A stretch of DNA of 64,000 bases from Lingula anatina (taxonomy: Eukaryota; Brachiopoda; Lingulata; Lingulida; Lingulidae). Positions 46,424 through 59,113 of this stretch are shown piece after piece. The notes below the pieces were generated by a model, which saw only the letters and a list, made by a program, of their open reading frames with translations, searched no databases and was not told where the DNA came from. Location: NCBI RefSeq assembly GCF_001039355.2, contig NW_019774591.1:451821-515820 (forward strand), written 5' to 3'. Within the stretch, counting starts at the first letter, position 1, and every line of letters begins with the position of its first letter. A program made the position numbers and the translations under genes.

Positions 46424-49400
46424 GTAAGTTCGCTGCGGGACATTATCTTTGGTGGGTCCAGGGGTGCGGTGGCGCTGTGTAGTTTTGCTTCACCCCAGTA
46501 GTCATGTCTTAGGCTGTATTCCCAGAGCTTTTAGATCGATCTATCCCCGCGGGGAGTCTCACTAGATTACTGTCAGATATTGAGATGTAGGGGGGTAATT
46601 AACTTTCGTGTCTGCCCGACTGACAGCTATTTAGCGTGAACCCCCAGGGAGTTAGGTCGATCTAAAGTAGATCGATCTAATCTCTGGAAATGGATCTTAG
46701 TTCCGCCACGCACTGGTACAACCAATCCGAGCCCTATCGTACAAACTTTTGATCGATCCATCTCCTAGGGGGTTCTTGATAAATTGCAACCAACTTAAGC
46801 GGCCTAGATGTCTGTCACGCCCACTAAGCTGATAGGTGGTAATTAACTGTCGTCTAGCAGCTTTAGTAGGCAATTTAACGAGAAACCCCTTGGAGATGGA
46901 CCGATCCTGTTAGATCGATCTAGGGATGGTAACCCAGTCTTAGTATCATGGGGTCCCTTACTAATTCAACCATTGTTATATGTAGGTTGATCCAACTGCG
47001 CTGGGACTCGTGCTGAACAGGGACATAAACAAATCATACTGATTTGATAAGTTGATCGTGAGTTGGATCAGTGAATTATTATTAATTACAGGGTATGAGT
47101 ATGGGCTGGGCCTGCTTTGTTAGTAAAGAATTGATTGTGTATCTTACATGCAATTAGGTGTATTTTGTAACTTGAATTCATGTGTCTTTGAATTTTTCAG
47201 ACAAAAATGATGTACTCTGTAGACAAGGTCAGTTTGTATACGCAAGTACAAGACCACAAATATACATGGCTTGTTCTGACAACAAAAAAAATTCAAACTG
47301 CACAGAGGAGAGTCCTGCTAATAGCAGGATGAGAGATGATGTGAAAAAATCTACAGTGAAACCTGGAGACTTTGCCAAGAGGGGTGAGTCATTTTAGTTT
47401 TTATATAGGGACACTTCACTCAGCAGCGGATTTGGAAGACGGTCATATTTTCCAGTTTACATTGAGGGGTATCTAATTTTTCTGTTGAAAGACGGTCAAA
47501 AATGGAAGATGGATCAAGAAAGGTGTAATTTGGAAGACTGTCAGAAAATATCTCTGGATCTGCCCCTGACATTGTACATTTCTGTTTTTATTCTGGTCAT
47601 GAGGTCAACACTCTGTTGCTGCCAAACTTTTTTTTTAATCTGATGGCTTTGCATGGTAAAAATTGTGGGTTCCTTATGAAAATCAGCAAGATCCAATTAT
47701 TTTTTAGAAAAGTTATTGATTTTTTTTGCATTATTGTACAGTTTATTGTTGTTTGGTGTCTGTATATTTGCTAGCTTTGTATAGTTTTGCATGTATAGTT
47801 TTGATGAACAAACTCCTTGCTGTGTGATAAGAAAATTTTTTACTGGAACTGAATTGCAGCGTTTGACACTCGCACTCGCCAGCTCGCCAATGCGAGTTAA
47901 AATTAAATCTGGCGAGTGAAAATTATGGTGCAAGTCGCCATTTTGGCGACTTATGTCAACTTACTGTATTAAGTTTATCGGCAAAATTTAGACTCAATTT
48001 AAGTCCGACTCGTATGCCAAAATTTACAGGGAAGTTCATGGGATTACCCTTACTGCTAACCTCTTTTCACTCTCATAATCGTGATTGGTTGAAGTTGGGG
48101 AATTCCGTAATGACGTATTCACAGTCTCGCTGACGTTTTTGAAAGCATCTAGCCTTCGTTTGCGCGCCGGATTTTGACGAAGTATAGGAAATGTTGTCTG
48201 TTTCGTTTCACTTACGTCTTGCGATTTTGCGCAGTTGGCGCTTCCGGGAGAAAACGTGATGCACGTGGATCATAAAGCTGCATGGAGAAGTTTTTAAAAA
48301 TTTCGAAACGCCAAGTAGAAGAGACTGAGAGTGAGAGCGTCGCAGAATCTGCTTCAACTTCAAGTGGTAAGTAAACAAAATCAAAGCAGAAACGAACTAA
48401 TAGTCTTAGCTCAACGCATGTTTTTGACGTTTTCTGATTTTTTTCCTGAGCGGAACAAAAAAAGAAAAAAAAGGGGGGGGGGGGGGGAGGNCCCCTATTG
48501 TACCATAATCTCCGATGCCGAGTCCATGTGCTCACAACAGTCGATACTCCCCCGCACCGTTACTCCCCCGCACCGATACTCCCCCTCAGTATATCTGTGA
48601 TTGTGGGGGAGTATCGGTGCGGGGAAGTATTGGTGCGGGGATGTACCGGTGCGGGGGAGTATCGGTGCGGGGACGTATTGGCATGTACCGTTGATGCAAT
48701 GCATATACTGGTAATATATAGGCCTGCATAAATTATTATAAACCACAGTTGCACAAGTAAATAGATAAAACGTAGTTTTATATATTGAATGAGTGCAAAT
48801 AGTGTGCAGTTTTTAGTCACAAATAAAGTCATTCTGTGTGTTGTAATTTGTTACGTTTTAGCGTCGGGCCTTGAGAAGTCTAGGAAAAATACACATAAAA
48901 TGAAAACGTAGCCAACTAACTTTACTACAAACACCGTTTCTTCAAAAGAATTTGCCCACGAACTCTATAATTTACAACACAGCATTTACTGATGTAGTAT
49001 CAACTGGTAAATTATATCAAAAGGACCGACATGTTGAATACCACATTGCTGGTTTCAAACTGGCCTGAAATGGCATCTGGCTGCTGGTCTGACATGACAT
49101 ATCTCAAGTAATCAGCGGTCTCTCAGTAGGGATCCCTATTGAATTATTTGAGTGCAATTTATTCTTTCTACGTTATTTTATCTCGCCCAAGTCTAAATTA
49201 GGTGTTTTTCATCTGAATCGTCGTTGCTTTACGCACTTCCTGTACCCCAAGGTCATATGAGAACTCGCCCATCATTTGGATACAAACCTTATTGAAAATG
49301 TCTCGCACGTGTTATTAAATGCACTGCTACGGCCTAATAAAATTAGTTTAGGTAGTAACTTGAGTCGACATGGATACTCTTAGATGACAACAAGCTTCAA

Positions 49401-52400
49401 AATGCCTCTTTTGAAGAAGACGCAGATTCTAGCTCTACGCAATGCAGCGGTGGCAGTACCTGCGGAGAATGTGACCACGGGAACTGCTTTATTACGTGCC
49501 TACCTGTCCACTTGTTCTTGGTGCAAGAGGTTGCAGCAGTTCCATAATTGGAACAGATACTGTAAGTTCGCTGCGGGACATTATCTTTGGTGGGTCCAGG
49601 GGTGCGGTGGCGCTGTGTAGTTTTGCTTCACCCCAGTAGTCATGTCTTAGGCTGTATATATTCCCAGAGCTTTTAGATCGATCTATCCCCGCGGGGAGTC
49701 TCACTAGATTACTGTCAGATAATCCGGCTTAAATGTCCGTCCCGCCTACTACAAGCTGTAGGGGGGTAATTAACTTTCGTGTCTGCCCGACTGACAGCTA
49801 TTTAGCGTGAACCCCCAGGGAGTTAGGTCGATCTAAAGTAGATCGATCTAATCTCTGGAAATGGGGTCTTAGTTCCGCCACGCACTGGTACAACCAATCC
49901 CAGCCCTATCGTACAAACTTTTGATCGATCCATCTCCTAGGGGGTTCTTGATAAATTGCAACCAACTTAAGCGGCCTAGATGTCTGTCACGCCCACTAAG
50001 CTGATAGGTGGTAATTAACTGTCGTCTAGCAGCTTTAGTAGGCAATTTAACGAGAAACCCCTTGGAGATGGACCGATCCTGTTAGATCGATCTAGGGATG
50101 GGAACCCAGTCTTAGTATCATGGGGTCCCTTACTAATTCAACCATTGTTATATGTAGCTTGATCCAACTGCGCTGGGAATCGTGCTAAACAGAGACATAA
50201 ACATATCATACTGATTTGATAAGTTGATCGTGAGTTGGATCAGTGAATTATTATTAATTACAGGGTATGAGTATGGGCTGTGCCTGCTTTGTGTATCTTA
50301 CATGCAATTACGTGTATTTTGTAACTTGAATTCATGTGTCTTTGAATTTTTCAGACAAACATGATGTACTCTGTAGACAAGGTCAGTTTGTATACGCAAG
50401 TACAAGACCACAAATATACATGGCTTGTTCTGACAACAAAAAAAATTCAAACTGCACAGAGGAGAGTCCTGCTAATAGCAGGATGAGAGATGATGTGAAA
50501 AAATCTACAGTGAAACCTGGAGACTTTGCCAAGAGGGGTGAGTCATTTTAGTTTTTATATAGGTACACTTCACTCAGCAGCGGATTTGGAAGACGGTCAT
50601 ATTTTCCAGTTTACATTGAGGGGTATCTAATTTTTCTGTTGAAAGACGGTCAAAAATGGAAGATGGATCAACAAAGGTGTAATTTGGAAGACTGTCAGAA
50701 AATATCTCTGGATCTGCCCCTGACATTGTACATTTCTGTTTTTATTCTGGTCATGAGGTCAACACTCTGTTGCTGCCAAACTTTTTTTTTAATCTGATGG
50801 CTTTGCATGGTAAAAATTGTGGGTTCCTTATGAAAATCAGCAAGATCCAATTATTTTTTAGAAAAGTTATTGATTTTTTTTGCATTATTGTACAGTTTAT
50901 TGTTGTTTGGTGTCTGTATATTTGCTAGCTTTGCTGTCTGGTTAAGAAATTGCATGTATAGTTTTGATGAACAAACTCCTTGCTGTGTGATAAGAAATTT
51001 TTTTTACTGGAACTGAATTGTTGGCAAGTTCATTGAATTCTCTTCTCATTCATAGGTTAAAATTATTAGTGAAGAATATTTGTTGTATTTTAATGTGAGA
51101 ATCATTTTTACCTCCGCCAAGGAGGTTATGTTTTTGCCCTTATGTTTGTCTGTCTGTCTGTTTGTTTGTTTGTTTGTCATCAACATAACTCAAAAAGTTA
51201 TGGACCGATTTTGATGAAATTTACAGGAACTGTCAGAAGTCAAGTGGGTCAAGGAAGAGATGATTAGTTATTGGTGGTGATCTGGATCAATAATCAATCA
51301 ATAATCAATAATGAAAAAAATTGCTGCCTTGGCGGAGGTCTGCGCTCTCGGAGTGCTTTTCTATAGTTTTCAATGCGAGAATCATTTGTAACTGTTTCTT
51401 TTACAGGTGCTTCATCATCATCATCATCATCATCATCATTTGTGACAGACCAACAGAAAAAAGAGGAATTACGAAAAACTACATGCATCTTAGATGCTTG
51501 GGAGCAAACAGAAAGCACCAAAAAGAAATTCAAAAAAAAGAAAAGAGAGCTTGATGTTGAATTGCTTGTAACGGAATCGGGTATGTTCGGACCTCAAGAG
51601 GTAGTGTCCAAATTTATTGCCCATTTTAGCAACAGAAAAACAGTGAAAAACATTGAAAAACAAACAAAGACAAAGAAAAATTTTCCCAAGGTTATTAAAG
51701 ACCCCCCTGCCTTCATAGATACAAAGAAGATTTTTCATCAAGTTGGAGAGAGCTTGGATTTTCATCAGGTCGAGAACGAGTTAGAGGTGGCATACCAGGA
51801 AGAGAAAGAGGAGGAAAAAGATTTGCTTGAAATAAAAACACTTGATTTGAAAAGGTGAGGATAATGTGTTGTGTGAGGTATTTTTGCATAAAATTGACAA
51901 TAAAAAAAAAAAAGTTTTTATATTTGTATTTATATACACCCATTTGTTTTAATACATGGGTCTTATTATGTTATGCCCCCGTCTGGCCAAATTTGTTTCA
52001 GAACCATAACTTAAAAGACCTTTCCCAAAACCCTATTATTCTAGGTGGATCGATCTGACNAACTTTCAGAGCACACTGGCCAAATTGGCCTGTACTATTT
52101 CAAACGAAGGTCAAACACTGAATTGTTGGCAAGTTCATTGAATTCTCTTCTCATTCATAGGTTAAAATTATTAGTGAAGAATATTTGTTGTATTTTAATG
52201 TGAGAATCATTTTTACCTCCGCCAAGGAGGTTATGTTTTTGCCCTTATGTTTGTCTGTCTGTCTGTTTGTTTGTTTGTTTGTCATCAACATAACTCAAAA
52301 AGTTATGGACCGATTTTGATGAAATTTACAGGAACTGTCAGAAGTCAAGTGGGTCAAGGAAGAGATGATTAGTTATTGGTGGTGATCTGGATCAATAATC

Positions 52401-52515
52401 AATCAATAATCAATAATGAAAAAAATTGCTGCCTTGGCGGAGGTCTGCGCTCTCGGAGTGCTTTTTTATAGTTTTCAATGTGAGAATCATTTGTAACTGT
52501 TTCTTTTACAGGTGC

Positions 52516-52547
<32 letters not shown>

Positions 52548-55500
52548 TTGTGACAGACCAACAGAAAAAAGAGGAATTACGAAAAACTACATGCATCTTA
52601 GATGCTTGGGAACAAACAGAAAGCACCAAAAAGAAATTCAAAAAAAAGAAAAGAGAGCTTGATGTTGAATTGCTTGTAACGGAATCGGGTATGTTCGGAC
52701 CTCAAGAGGTAGTGTCCAAATTTATTGCCCATTTTAGCAACAGAAAAACAGTGAAAAACATTGAAAAACAAACAAAGACAAAGAAAAATTTTCCCAAGGT
52801 TATTAAAGACCCCCCTGCCTTCATAGATACAAAGAAGATTTTTCATCAAGTTGGAGAGAGCTTGGATTTTCATCAGGTCGAGAACGAGTTAGAGGTGGCA
52901 TACCAGGAAGAGAAAGAGGAGGAAAAAGATTTGCTTGAAATAAAAACACTTGATTTGAAAAGGTGAGGATAATGTGTTGTGTGAGGTATTTTTGCATAAA
53001 ATTGACAATAAGAAAAAAAAAAGTTTTTATATTTGTATTTATATACACCCATTTGTTTTAATACATGGGTCCTATTATGTTATGCCCCCGTCTGGCCAAA
53101 TTTGTTTCAGAACCATAACTTAAAAGACCTTTCCCAAAACCCTATTATTCTAGGTGGATCGATCTAACTCGGCAGGGATTGTTGCTAAATTGCATTCAGT
53201 GTAAGTGGCTGAAATGATATCTGGCATGCCTACTCAAGCTTCAAGGGGGTAATTGATACTCAACTGTGCGAGCCAGACAATTAAGCTGATTACTCTGGAA
53301 GCTCTTTAGCAAGAAACCCCTCAGAGTAAGATCGATCCTGCTAGTGCGCTGGGTTTATTGGAACGCGATTTTAGTTTTATTTTTAAAAGCTGTTAATCTG
53401 ATTATATAGTACATGCATGGTTGGGTGAAATTTGAAAGGAGAAAAGGCTCATTCCTAAATGGAACTATCCTTCTATGTAGATCGTTCTAAATCTATGGGT
53501 GCTTGCTGAATACAATTACACCCCATTTCCATAGATTTTTAGATCGATCTATCCCTGTGGGGAGCCTCACTAGATTACTGTCAGCTTGGCCAGCTTAAGC
53601 GTCTGTCCAGCCTACTAAAAGCTTTAAGGGGGTAATTAACTATGGTGTCCGCTCGGCTGACTGCAATTTAGCCTGAACCCCCAGGGAGTTAGGTCGATCT
53701 AAAACTTAATCTTTAGATCGATCTAAATCTCTGGGAAAGCACCCTTGGATGAACCTGCCTTATCCTGATGTTGAACCTGTCTTATCCTGATGTTGAACCT
53801 GCCTTATCCTGATGTTGAGTAGAATACAGAAAAGTTGGTGATTATATGAATATGATGGAATCAAGAGGAAACGTGTTAATTTTTAAATTTTGATTGCATT
53901 CAGCAGGAGTCCCCATGGAGTTGGATCAATCTACTAAGAAAAAAAAGCTTCATTAGGAATGCACCCTAAGGCAAATGCATTTGGTGTGACATGGTATTAA
54001 ATGTGATAGTGTATTAGTAGGCAAATGGTGAGACAGTGTGTTGGGAGTGACATTTTCCAAGCTATGAATGACATGGCACTGTTAGTATCAAATATAATTG
54101 AATGTATGTCTTCATTTCAGCGATTTAAGGAAACTACTAGAATATGGGATAGGTGGAGAGCAAATCACAGCCGAGCTGCTGGCCTATGTAGATGCATGTT
54201 TATACATAGGAGATGTAAGTGAGCCACCAGACGCATAATGTTTTTTTTTTTTTTTTTTTTTTTTTTTGCAAGACTGCCGCATTTTGTTAACATGGAAGCT
54301 CCATAATTTTGGTTTTTGTTGAATGGAATACAAAGAAACCATGTGATAGTTGTTCACTGTTCAGCACCCTTAAGAGGTAAAGGACTATAATTCTGTATTA
54401 TATTTTATTTCCTATATATCTTATATTTTAAACAATATACAAGATAAGTGCTTGCAGTACCCCATAATATGACCCGGACTTCGACATGACCCTAACAAGA
54501 CCCTCAGCCATATTAATTCATTTATTATAATCAGACAATTAACCTCATTTTTAAATTAATTGATTAATTAATGAATGATTTTTTTTTTTAGCTTGACACT
54601 GCATTCCTCACACTGAAGAGAGCTTTGTTGAAATGGTCAAACAGCAAAATTGACTTCCGGAAGAACAGGCTAAAGGTTCATGTGTCCGTTTACAACCTTC
54701 TCCTCCATGCTTATGCCTCGGATAAGGTAAGTCTGGAAAAGAACCTGTGACACGGAATCACTTCAGTTCAGAATTGGTCCTAGTGAAGACTGCTGTGGAA
54801 TTTGGTAGCCAACTGAAAGCTTTGTTTTATTAAGAATTTTAAAAAAGGCCACTTTATCTCATCAGTTTGGTCCTGCGATATTGGCTCTGATGCAGTTTGG
54901 AATGGTCTGGACTGGGACAGTGATGCTTTTACTGAAAGGCAAATTTTAGGAACTCTTGATATTGGGCAGTTTATCTGTTTTTTTTAGACCCACCTGCGTC
55001 GAATATATTCCCTGTTAGAAATGATGGAGGAAGCAGGGTATTCAGAGGTGGAGCCAGACGCGGAGTCCTACGCTGCTCTTCTAGAATGTCTGGGCAGGGA
55101 TGCTGAGGGCCGACGTGATGAGATTCAAATGTGTCTAACCACAATGGAAAGCAAGGTGTGTTAATTTTGATGCTAGAAATTTGTGATTGGTGTGACAGTG
55201 AAGAGTGTGATTGTGCTCATAAATGCGTTAGGTGTGCTTTTCCACGAGCCTTGAGTGATTCTAAGGAACTATAAAAAGAGACAGAAGTCTGCTTTGAAAT
55301 AAAAAGAAAAGCAAAATGAGTTAGTTGTGATTGTCGGAAAAATTGTTTTAGGTATGATGCTAGTAAGTGTCACTATGGTAAATTGTTTACAGTGACAGAG
55401 AACTTGGCTGTTATTCTTAATGTGGACAGAAGTGCATGGCCAGTTTTTTAAAATAATATATAACATTTTTAACAATGCCAGTGAATGTGCATTTTTTTCC

Positions 55501-58500
55501 CTTTCTATTGCTCCTTTACTGTTGGCATAATTTGAATAACATGGGTACTTGTTTGAAACAAAACTTATGTCTGGCTAATAAAAGCATAGTATCATCAAAG
55601 AACATTCTTCTTGTTTTGTAGGGCATTAATCCCGATTGCATGTTTACGAAGTGCACACTGAAAGAGGAAAGCAAGAACTATATGTTAAAAGTAAGAAACT
55701 TTGGTTTAAGTTACCCTGGATAATGGCTGTTGACTAAGCAGAGGGATTTCAATGCGAATGCAAACTTTCTGAGTTATCCATTCAAATTTTTTTGTCCACT
55801 GCCATTGTCAGCCTGCATTGATTAACGAAGTTGGTTGTGCCTTTTTTATTTAGCGGAATGATATGGATTTTTTTTCTTGAAAATTGTGTCAGTGGGTGAA
55901 AGGGCATGGGGAAAACAATAACACTTGAGAAACACACTGAGATGGCTTGTTCTTACTCACTCTCTCTCTCTCTCAAACTCACGGCCACTTGTTTATATTC
56001 AACATTTCCTTTACACAGGCAATAAGAACTGTGAGTGATGAATATGTGCCTCCCACTCCCACTGATGAATCAGACTACAGTGCTGTTCTTCTAGAGGATC
56101 TGTCAAGGAAATATGGTGAAAAACAGGTAATGAAGGTGAATTTCATGCACTAAGTTATGGAATTGAATGTGCATTTTTGCTGACACAATTGTGTAGTTGT
56201 TACACAAAAAGTAAATGTACCTTAATCCTTTTAAGCTTCTTTTCCCTTTTCACACAGCATTTTTTTTTTTTTTTGTATCTGTTTCGAATTACTTCTGAAG
56301 ATTTACATCGTAGCCTGGCTGATATGTAAAAGGGACCATTCCCATAACTCTATTGTACTAGCAGGATCGATCTATCTCCGAGGGGATTCTTGCTAAATTG
56401 CATTCATTTTAGGCATGCACAAAAGTTAATTACCCCCTGTGTGAGAATCACACTTGGTGAGAATCCCCCCCCCCCCCCCCAGATCGATCCAGCTAGTATG
56501 AAAGGTTAATGGGAATTCAGTCTAAGAATCACCAATTGGACAGTAAACTTGAATTTGCTTCCTCAAAACAGTCAAAAGCAAACGTTTGAAAGGGAGTTAA
56601 CGCTCCCCTCCTTCCCTCTGTCCTGTAGCATTATTACATATAAGGAATATTCTTAAGTGTTTCTGTACTGATAAATGTAGACCTACTAAAAGTGTGAAAG
56701 ACTGACAGTCTTGCTCCTCCTCTTAGTCCTATGTCAACCCCTATGCTGGAGAGGTTACTCCAGAACAGTTGATGAATCACTTGGAGGAGCAGATAAAAAG
56801 AGAAGAAGAAGGAATTGTTGAAGTGGACAGTGTTCTTCAACTGACACCAGGGCAACTAGAGGGACATAAAAAGGCGGTAGGCTGCCATTTTTTTTATCCT
56901 TGAGTAATTTTTCATTAAGGCCAGACCATGTTCTTGTTGGTTAGTACATAGCAATTCTCTGAAAGACTAAACTCAACATTTTTTTAAATTATATGATGTG
57001 AAACCAGCATAGCATACTTTAATTTACCTTTCTCTCATTTTTGTGTGTGGTTTCTGTGGCAGGTGAGAACCAGACTTGACTTTATAATTGGGTAGACAAG
57101 CACTTAATTGGGCCTAAACCATAGTTGGAGTAGAAAGCAAAAGGCTGTGCAGTGTTCTAGAATATTTTGTATATAATTACTTAGTAATAATTCAACTTTT
57201 CAGTGGGCAAAAATGACCAAACTTTCAGAAACATAATTTTATTATCACAAAAAATTATATTTCTATATAGCATTTGCAGTGCTTTTATTGCATAGAATAG
57301 AACCATAGAGTAGCCTGCTTCTTAATTTTGTTGCTACCACTCAATAGCCGTGTTCTAATTATAAGAATTTGACTTCAAATATACAGCATTTGTAAAATTC
57401 ACAATTCCCCCCATTGAAAGATCGAGTAATCACCATTTATACACATACCTGCATGTTTTATGCTAGAGTAAAAAAAAATAATAATAAATAACATTAGGAT
57501 TCTCCTTTGGAAGTCACTTAGGCAAGGTCCTTTTTATCTAACGGTACTGTGATATTCATTGTGTTACATAAATACAAAAAGGAATAACATCAATCCTGTT
57601 TAATATTGTTTTAGAAACCAAAATTGAAGGAGATAGAGAAGCAGTTCAGGGAAGTATTATTGAAAGCCATTGGTGAAAGACGTGATGAGCTTAATCGAGG
57701 GTTTAAAAGTAAGTATTTGTAGGAAATCCTAGCATTTGTTTGAAACAATTGATCATTTTTATAAGATCTGTAAATTATGAAATCAAGACCAAGTGATATT
57801 ATCTATTTGTACTTCTTCCTTTTAAGTGAAAAGCAATTTTTTAAGTTAACAATTTTTAAAAAGTGAACATAAAAACAGGAGGAAAGGTGCTTTTTTTTTT
57901 TTCATTTTTGTTAGACATAATTTTCTGTTCTATCCCTCAGACTGGGCTCCCGTACTTATATCGATCCATCTGGAACAACCTAACTCCCTGGGGGTTCATG
58001 CTAAATTGCTATCAGCTTAAGAGGCTTAAATGTCTGTCATGCCTACTGAATCAGCTAGGGGTAAAGATAATTACCCCCTAACAGTTTTACTAGGCGTGAC
58101 AGACCTTTAAGCCGGTTAGTTTGATAGGGAGATAGATTGATCCAAATATCGGTGGGAATGGTCCCTCAGTGAATGAAGTGTATTAATGTCAACATTTTAT
58201 CAAGAATAATTTTTTTATCTTTTATACTCAGGACAGAGTGTGTACAGTCTAAACATAGCTGTATTTCTATCACTGTTGTCTGATCAGCAATATGTGGAGC
58301 TCTTAATGAAGGTAGGTCACAGGACTTTGTCACATGACCCATATCTAGTCGTGTGACTCCTTTTTTTTATATATATAAACTAGAACTTTGCTTTTTTAAT
58401 GGTATCTCATGCTGGGTTTTCATGCCAAACAAAATTTTCCTTAGAAGAAAGTTATTTACTCCTCACAAATTGTTGCTCATTACATTTCAGCCTTTCAGCA

Positions 58501-59078
58501 CGCATGTCCCCCAGTTTACTTTTATTTTGCACCTGCATCCTATATTTGTCAAATAAATTGCCGTTTTAGGAAATCCGTAGCTTTTTGACAATTATAGAGG
58601 ACAAACACTACACTCTTTCCTGGTTTGAACTTCAACTTGGAGAAATGGTCCACAGGCAATACACAAAAGAAGTGAAGAAGAAAAGGAACATTCTAGAAGA
58701 TGTAAGTGGCTTGTTAATTATATATATATACACACTCATCATGACCTCCATTTTGCAATGATATAAATGGAGTTCAAATTTTCTAAAGGAATGCTTCAAA
58801 ACTTTATTGCAGTTAGGTGAAAAATACATGTTTAGAATGCACACAGATGTAGATTTAAAACCATTAAAATATTATCGTAAATATTGTAAAATGGCACTTT
58901 GAGACTTACATTTTTAAGTGTATGAATTTCATTATTTTTCCGACTAGACTAAAACTTTGTATGCAGACTATGTGAAAGTGTACACATCAAAAACCATGGC
59001 CCAACCGAACCACAGAAAAACATGGCTGGCATTGCAGGACAAGCATGGTATTGATAGAAACGTAAGTATGCTTAGCCT

Positions 59079-59113
<35 letters not shown>

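Larger units (their letters stand above)
48492..52059. other. Redundant allelic contig (second haplotype of POLRMT exons 1-3)
   Basis: The contig between two single Ns matches 45.38-47.856 kb and then 52.121-53.17 kb of the flanking sequence, with SNPs, small indels, one minisatellite expansion and no hAT element. Its two ends therefore map to both sides of the transposon gap. Read as the alternative allele placed in that gap by the assembler. Confidence 0.8.

Noticed and set aside
48212-48535. Proline/phenylalanine-rich minus-strand ORF
   Set aside because: Runs across the gap N and the homopolymer; antisense of the hAT fragment.
46246-50551. Two tandem genes or tandemly duplicated exons 1-2 (and two exon 3 copies)
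   Set aside because: The copies are separated by single-N gaps, differ only by allele-level SNPs and indels, and are explained fully by one redundant haplotype contig. Exons cannot be read through twice in frame as one sensible protein.
51294-52641. Poly-Asp ORFs on the minus strand
   Set aside because: Antisense reading of the TCA serine codons of POLRMT exon 3.
53751-53816. CRISPR-like direct repeats
   Set aside because: Three adjacent 22-bp copies without spacers, inside an animal gene intron: a simple tandem repeat.
54025-54222. ORF starting at 54025 as an independent gene
   Set aside because: It covers POLRMT exon 4 in the wrong frame; the frame that joins exon 3 and exon 5 reads the PPR-like helix.
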